A DNA stretch of 34,629 nucleotides from Oscillospiraceae bacterium (GTDB lineage: Bacteria > Bacillota > Clostridia > Oscillospirales > Oscillospiraceae): assembly GCA_902789745.1 (NCBI GenBank), contig CADAPH010000003.1:538-35166 (forward strand), given 5' to 3'. The notes under the pieces were generated by a model. It was not told the DNA's origin. It saw nothing but the letters and a program-made list of their open reading frames with translations, and did no database searches. A program made the translations under genes and the position numbers. Positions 30,803 through 34,629 of the stretch are shown here, piece by piece. The first letter of the stretch is position 1; every line of letters starts with the position of its first letter.

Positions 30803-32698
30803 ATGGACAACAACAAAAACAGGAAGTGGCTGAAAAGCCTGCTTCTGATTCTGATAGATGTCGTTCTTCTCAATCTTTCGGCGCTGGCCGCGGTCTTGCT
30901 GCGTGTGGAGTTTGAGACCGGCATCGCCCGGGCGCTCGGCTTCTTTGCCACGCTGCGATTCTGCGCGCTGCCCGCCACGCTGATCGCCCTGCTCGTCTTC
31001 CGCTTCTTCAATCTCTACAGCAGCCGCTGGGAGTACGCCGGTGAACGCGAGCTGCTGAACATCGGATTCGCCTGCGCGTCCTCCTCGGTTTTCTATTATG
31101 TGCTTGCGACGGTGTTCAAATATAAGCTGCCCAGGAGCTTTCCGGTCGTCTACGCGCTGATCCTGTTCGTCTGCGTTTCGTTTTCCCGTTTTCTCTACCG
31201 CCGCGCGAGCTACGATCTCCACGCCCGCAGCCGGCACATCGTCCGCAAGCGCACCATGGTCATCGGCGCGGGCACGGCGGGCGCCATGGCGATCCGTGAA
31301 TTTGACGAGAACCCCGCCTCCCGCAACAAGGCCGTCTGCCTCATCGACGACGATCCCGCCAAGCTGGGTACCCGCATCCGCGGCGTCCGGGTCGTCGGCG
31401 GACGCGGAGCAATTCCGGAGGCCATCCGGAAATACGACGTGGAGGAAGTCATTTTCTGCATTCCCTCCGCCCCTCTCCCGGTCCGCAACGAGATCCTTGA
31501 GATTTGCAGCGGCAGCGGCGTCATCATCAAGACCCTGCCCACGCTCAGCCAGCTCGCCAACGGCGAGGTCACGCTCCAACAGGTTCGGAGCGTCAGCATC
31601 GAAGACCTTCTCGGACGCACGCAGGTCAACACGGACAATTCCGCCATGGCCCCGAAGGTCGAGGGGAAAACCGTTCTTGTCACCGGAGGCGGCGGCTCGA
31701 TCGGCAGCGAGCTCTGCCGTCAGCTCGCGGCGCTTCGTCCCGGGAAGCTCATCATCTTCGACATCTATGAAAACAACGCCTACGACATCCAGATGGAGCT
31801 CAGGCGCACGCACCCCGAGCTCGATCTGCTTGTGCTGATCGGCTCGGTACGCGACGAGCAGCGCGTCCGCAGCATTTTCGAGCGCTATCGGCCCGCTGTG
31901 GTCTGCCATGCGGCGGCGCACAAGCACGTCCCGCTGATGGAGGACAGCCCGGCGGAGTCCATCAAGAACAACGTCTTCGGCACATACAAGGTTGCAAAAG
32001 CCGCCTGCGACTTCGGCACGGAGCTTTTCATTCTGATCTCCACCGACAAGGCCGTCAACCCGACGAACGTCATGGGCGCGTCCAAGCGCCTGTGCGAGAT
32101 GATCGTCCAGTCCATGAACGGCCGCGGCGAGACAAACTATATCGCCGTCCGCTTCGGCAACGTGCTGGGCAGCAACGGCAGCGTCATCCCTCTGTTCAAA
32201 AAGCAGATTGCCGAGGGCGGTCCGGTCACCGTGACGGACAAGCGTGTGACGCGCTTCTTTATGACCATTCCCGAAGCGGTCTCTCTGATCCTTCAGGCGG
32301 GCGCCTATGCCAGGGGCGGCGAGGTGTTCGTTCTGGATATGGGCGCTCCCGTGCGCATCGACGACATGGCGCGCAAGATGATCCGCCTCTCCGGGTTCGA
32401 GCCGGACGTCGATATCAAGATCGTCTATACCGGTCTCCGACCGGGCGAAAAGCTGTATGAGGAGTTGCTTCTCAAATCCGAGGGCCTGGAAAAGACGGAC
32501 AACAGTCTGATCTACATAGGCCATCAGGTGCAGTACACGCCCGAGCAGATCGAGGAGAAAATGGAACGGCTCCGCTCCGTTCTGGAAGCGGAACCGCCGG
32601 AGGTCCGCGCGTGCATGCTCTCGCTCATTCAGGAGCCGCAGGACTCCATGTATGCGGAGATCCCGGTCGCCCGTGAAGAGGAGCCCGTTCCCGTTTGA
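30803..32698 (+). CDS. Membrane-bound UDP-sugar 4,6-dehydratase (PglF/WbpM/CapD family)
   Basis: 631 residues from the ATG at 30803, five bases after CTGGAGG; the upstream in-frame ATG at 30590 gives no family-like sequence. About four membrane helices lie in the first 130 residues. A CoA/NAD-binding-like domain (VIGAGTAGAMAIREF) follows, then the SDR domain: VTGGGGSIGSELCRQL and STDKAVNPTNVMGASKR, where a Met replaces the usual catalytic Tyr, as is normal for this family. It makes 4-keto-6-deoxy sugars for capsule, glycan or glycoprotein. A host gene by position, beyond the attachment site. Confidence 0.88.
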   Translation: MDNNKNRKWLKSLLLILIDVVLLNLSALAAVLLRVEFETGIARALGFFATLRFCALPATLIALLVFRFFNLYSSRWEYAGERELLNIGFACASSSVFYYVLATVFKYKLPRSFPVVYALILFVCVSFSRFLYRRASYDLHARSRHIVRKRTMVIGAGTAGAMAIREFDENPASRNKAVCLIDDDPAKLGTRIRGVRVVGGRGAIPEAIRKYDVEEVIFCIPSAPLPVRNEILEICSGSGVIIKTLPTLSQLANGEVTLQQVRSVSIEDLLGRTQVNTDNSAMAPKVEGKTVLVTGGGGSIGSELCRQLAALRPGKLIIFDIYENNAYDIQMELRRTHPELDLLVLIGSVRDEQRVRSIFERYRPAVVCHAAAHKHVPLMEDSPAESIKNNVFGTYKVAKAACDFGTELFILISTDKAVNPTNVMGASKRLCEMIVQSMNGRGETNYIAVRFGNVLGSNGSVIPLFKKQIAEGGPVTVTDKRVTRFFMTIPEAVSLILQAGAYARGGEVFVLDMGAPVRIDDMARKMIRLSGFEPDVDIKIVYTGLRPGEKLYEELLLKSEGLEKTDNSLIYIGHQVQYTPEQIEEKMERLRSVLEAEPPEVRACMLSLIQEPQDSMYAEIPVAREEEPVPV

Positions 32699-32712
32699 CA
32701 GCAGCCCGCTCA

Positions 32713-32749
32713 CCGGGCGGACAGAGAACAACTCTGCCCGTCCGGTTTT
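32713..32749 (+). terminator. Terminator of the dehydratase gene
   Basis: A 14-base stem (32713-32726 with 32732-32745, one mismatch and one G-U pair), a 5-base loop and TTTT. Confidence 0.75.
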
Positions 32750-32772
32750 AATTAGTTCAAAATTTCCAATAA

Positions 32773-32817
32773 TTGACTTATCCCCTACTGCTGTGGTATA
32801 GTATTTTTATCAAAAAT
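32773..32817 (+). promoter_or_regulatory. Promoter and operator of the Rrf2 gene
   Basis: TTGACT (32773-32778), 18 bases, TATAGT (32797-32802). The start region holds the palindrome ATTTTT-ATC-AAAAAT (32803-32817), a candidate autoregulatory site. Confidence 0.65.
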
Positions 32818-32842
32818 AATACGATGAAGGGAGAAGGATAAG

Positions 32843-33253
32843 ATGATGATTTCCACAAAGGGGCGGTATGCCCTGCGTGTTATGGTAGATCTGGCAGAGC
32901 ATGCCAACGGCGGGTATCTAGCGATGCGCGAGGTCGCGAAGCGGCAGGAGATCTCCCTGAAGTATCTGGAGCGTATCCTCCCGCTGCTGGTGGACGGCGG
33001 TCTGGTGGAGGGCCTGCGCGGCAAGGGCGGCGGCTACCGGCTGACCCGCGATCCGTCGGAGTATCCGATCGGCGAGATCCTGCGGCAGACCGAGGGCGAC
33101 CTTGCCCCCGTGAGCTGTCTGGAGTGCAGCGCGGCTCCCTGCCCCCGCAGCGCCGACTGCCGGACGCTCGCTCTCTGGCAGGAGCTGAACCGGCGCGTCA
33201 ACGACTTTCTCGACAGCAAGACGCTCGCCGATCTGATGCAGACCGGATCCTGA
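32843..33253 (+). CDS. Rrf2-family (IscR-like) regulator
   Basis: 136 residues. Winged helix at the N-terminus: GRYALRVMVDLAEH, AKRQEISLKYLERIL, then LRGKGGGYRLTRDP. Cysteines at 92, 95, 100 and 106 fit the region where IscR and other Rrf2 proteins bind an iron-sulfur cluster. It senses iron-sulfur state, redox or nitric oxide in relatives; target genes here are not known. AGAAGG upstream. It has its own promoter and terminators. Confidence 0.9.
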   Translation: MMISTKGRYALRVMVDLAEHANGGYLAMREVAKRQEISLKYLERILPLLVDGGLVEGLRGKGGGYRLTRDPSEYPIGEILRQTEGDLAPVSCLECSAAPCPRSADCRTLALWQELNRRVNDFLDSKTLADLMQTGS

Positions 33254-33262
33254 CGCTTTCGC

Positions 33263-33301
33263 AAAAAGAATCCCCTCGGAAAACCGAGGGGATTCTTTTT
33301 T
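33263..33301. terminator. Bidirectional terminator between convergent genes
   Basis: A 17-bp stem (33263-33279 with 33284-33300) with a 4-base loop; T-runs in both directions. It ends both the Rrf2 gene and the minus-strand oxidoreductase gene. Confidence 0.9.
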
Positions 33302-33320
33302 GCCGTGAACTGTTTGGGGA

Positions 33321-34629
33321 CTAGATTCTCATGCAGACGTCCCAGGCACGCCAGATGACGGTGCGCAGGTTGCCGATGGCAACGCAGTCGCCGACACGGT
33401 GGACATGAGCGCCCTTGTTGCCGACGGGAGCCGGGACGAAGCCGATGCCATTGATGACGGCATCGCAGTCGCAGCGGAAGGTCTCGTCGGGCGTCTTGAT
33501 GATGCAGTAGCCGTCGCCGATCTCGGTGATGGTGGAGTGCAGGTACACGGGGACCTTGTGGTACTCCATGGCGTCGCGCAGGAAGGAGGTGTTGGCAAGG
33601 CAGGTGGCCTGAGCCGCGACAAGGTCGTTGCCGTACTCGACGATGACGGGGTGCTTGCCGGCCAGGACCAGGTCGTAGGCCGCCTCGCAGGAGGACTGAC
33701 CGCCGCCCAGGAAGACGATCTTGTCGCCCTCGACGCTCTTCTCGCGCAGGAGTTCACGGAAGGAGTGGGTCTTGTCGAAGCCCTTGATGTTGGGCATGGT
33801 TCTGGGAACGGAGCCGGTGCAGACGATGATCTCGTCGAAGCCGCGGCGGATGGTGCCCAGATCGTTGACCTCGGTATTGAAGCGGACCTCGATGCCGGCC
33901 TTGGCGATCTCTCTGAGATACCACTCGACGAGCTTCTTGTCGTTCTCCTTGAAGGTCATGGCGGAGGCGGTGAGGAACAGACCGCCCAGCTTGTCCTCCT
34001 TCTCGAAGATGACGGGGTTGTGGCCGCGCTTTTTCAGCACGAGCGCGCACTCCATGCCGCCGATGCCGCCGCCGATGATCGCGACCTTCTTGGGGTTCTT
34101 GGTCGGGACGATCTTGTAGCGGTTGTGCTGCATGGTGGGCGGGTTCAGGGCGCAGCGGGCGAGGTGGAGGGAGTCGCCCAGAGCCTGCATGTTCTCGGTG
34201 CCGTTGGCCTTGGAGAAGTTGAAGCAGCCGTTGTGGCAGCGGATGCAGGGACGGATCTCGTCCTCGCGGCCCTCTTTGATCTTGGTGACCCAGTGCTCGT
34301 CGACCAGGTTCTGACGGGCGATGGCGACGGCGTCCAGACGGCCGGCGCCGATCTCCTCGGCGGCCTTGAGCGGCTCCATACGGCCGGCGCAGGCGACGGG
34401 GATATCGATGAACTGACGGATGTGCTCGACGTCGGCGAGGTTGCAGTTGTCGGGCATGTACTGAGGCGGATGAGCCCAGTACCAGGCGTCGTAGGTGCCG
34501 TTGTCGCAGTTGAGGAAGGCATAGCCGGCATCCTGCAGGATCTTGACGGCCTTCTCGGACTCGGCCATGTCGCGGCCGAACTCCTCGAACTCCTCGTAAG
34601 GCATGGCGCCCTTGCGCCAGCCCTTGGTG
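33321..34629 (-). CDS. Old Yellow Enzyme-type oxidoreductase, C-terminal part (BaiCD/FadH family)
   Basis: The frame is open at the right edge, so the N-terminal FMN-barrel half is missing; about 435 residues are visible. The end of the TIM barrel (PVACAGRMEPLKAAEEIGAG) leads to an iron-sulfur site CIRCHNGC plus a later Cys (near LARCALNP). An FAD-binding domain follows (VAIIGGGIGGMECALVLK) and a NAD(P)-binding loop (FLGGGQSSCEAAYDL). The architecture is that of 2,4-dienoyl-CoA reductase and the bile-acid enzymes BaiCD and BaiH. Substrate cannot be told from this part. Host gene. Confidence 0.9.
   Translation of the reverse strand, partial: TKGWRKGAMPYEEFEEFGRDMAESEKAVKILQDAGYAFLNCDNGTYDAWYWAHPPQYMPDNCNLADVEHIRQFIDIPVACAGRMEPLKAAEEIGAGRLDAVAIARQNLVDEHWVTKIKEGREDEIRPCIRCHNGCFNFSKANGTENMQALGDSLHLARCALNPPTMQHNRYKIVPTKNPKKVAIIGGGIGGMECALVLKKRGHNPVIFEKEDKLGGLFLTASAMTFKENDKKLVEWYLREIAKAGIEVRFNTEVNDLGTIRRGFDEIIVCTGSVPRTMPNIKGFDKTHSFRELLREKSVEGDKIVFLGGGQSSCEAAYDLVLAGKHPVIVEYGNDLVAAQATCLANTSFLRDAMEYHKVPVYLHSTITEIGDGYCIIKTPDETFRCDCDAVINGIGFVPAPVGNKGAHVHRVGDCVAIGNLRTVIWRAWDVCMRI

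Noticed and set aside
30689..32731. Long minus-strand frame opposite the dehydratase gene
   Set aside because: The plus strand has complete SDR motifs, a promoter, ribosome site and terminator.

Overview
The window looks like a piece of a moderately GC-rich gut Clostridia chromosome (Oscillospiraceae-like). This is inferred from codon use, strong AGGAGG ribosome sites, the clostridial type of element genes and a BaiCD/BaiH-like flavoenzyme at the right edge. About the first 30.3 kb is the right-hand part of an integrated mobile element. From about 30.5 kb rightwards the genes look like host chromosome: tRNA-Pro(GGG), a PglF/WbpM-type nucleotide-sugar dehydratase, an Rrf2 regulator and the C-terminal part of an Old Yellow Enzyme-type oxidoreductase. 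The element ends with an excisionase-like gene and a complete tyrosine integrase pointing at the 3' end of the tRNA gene, the classic layout of a tRNA-targeting element. Its left end, and any conjugation or virion genes, are not in the window.

Layout. 1-428: start of a minus-strand gene and a decayed serine-recombinase tail. 429-10256: operon 1, with an SF2 helicase, beta sliding clamp, DUF3268 zinc protein, sigma-region-2-like protein, MoxR/RavA-type AAA+ ATPase, SSB, ViaA-type VWA protein and small proteins. 10266-13040: accessory island with a SLOG-like protein, an XRE regulator and an AbiE-like nucleotidyltransferase/winged-helix pair. 13125-24799: operon 2, with a JAMM protease, E1/ThiF protein, bactofilin-like protein, NPPY DNA methyltransferase, small unknowns, PRTRC-B/Prok-E2_D-like protein, Rad52, SMC/Rad50-like ATPase, CHC2-TOPRIM primase and a DUF6744-like protein. 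24799-28654: minus-strand ATPase, an AT-hook coiled-coil protein, an XRE regulator, and a plus-strand DUF1492-like sigma-related regulator. 28696-30480: integration module.

How it works together. The two long operons begin with nearly the same leader of about 200 nt: a perfect operator palindrome, a -10 with no good -35, a short leader ORF starting Met-Arg-Leu-Arg, and a terminator hairpin just before the first gene. Helicase, clamp, primase, SSB and Rad52 form a replication/recombination set. E1, E2-like and JAMM proteins form a ubiquitin-like conjugation set of the PRTRC (ParB-related, ThiF-related cassette) kind, but I find no free ubiquitin-like protein. The duplicated leader would switch on both sets together. 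The MRLR start matches the minimal macrolide-dependent ribosome-arrest motif known from ErmDL, so antibiotic- or stall-responsive control of the element is a testable idea.

Recurring theme: several other element promoters also carry repeat arrays (an 11-nt-phased TGCTCA array before xis, a TCGG-N6-CCGA array before the minus-strand ATPase, AAGTTRYAA repeats before the AbiE-like pair) or terminator hairpins between promoter and gene (xis, DUF1492-like gene).
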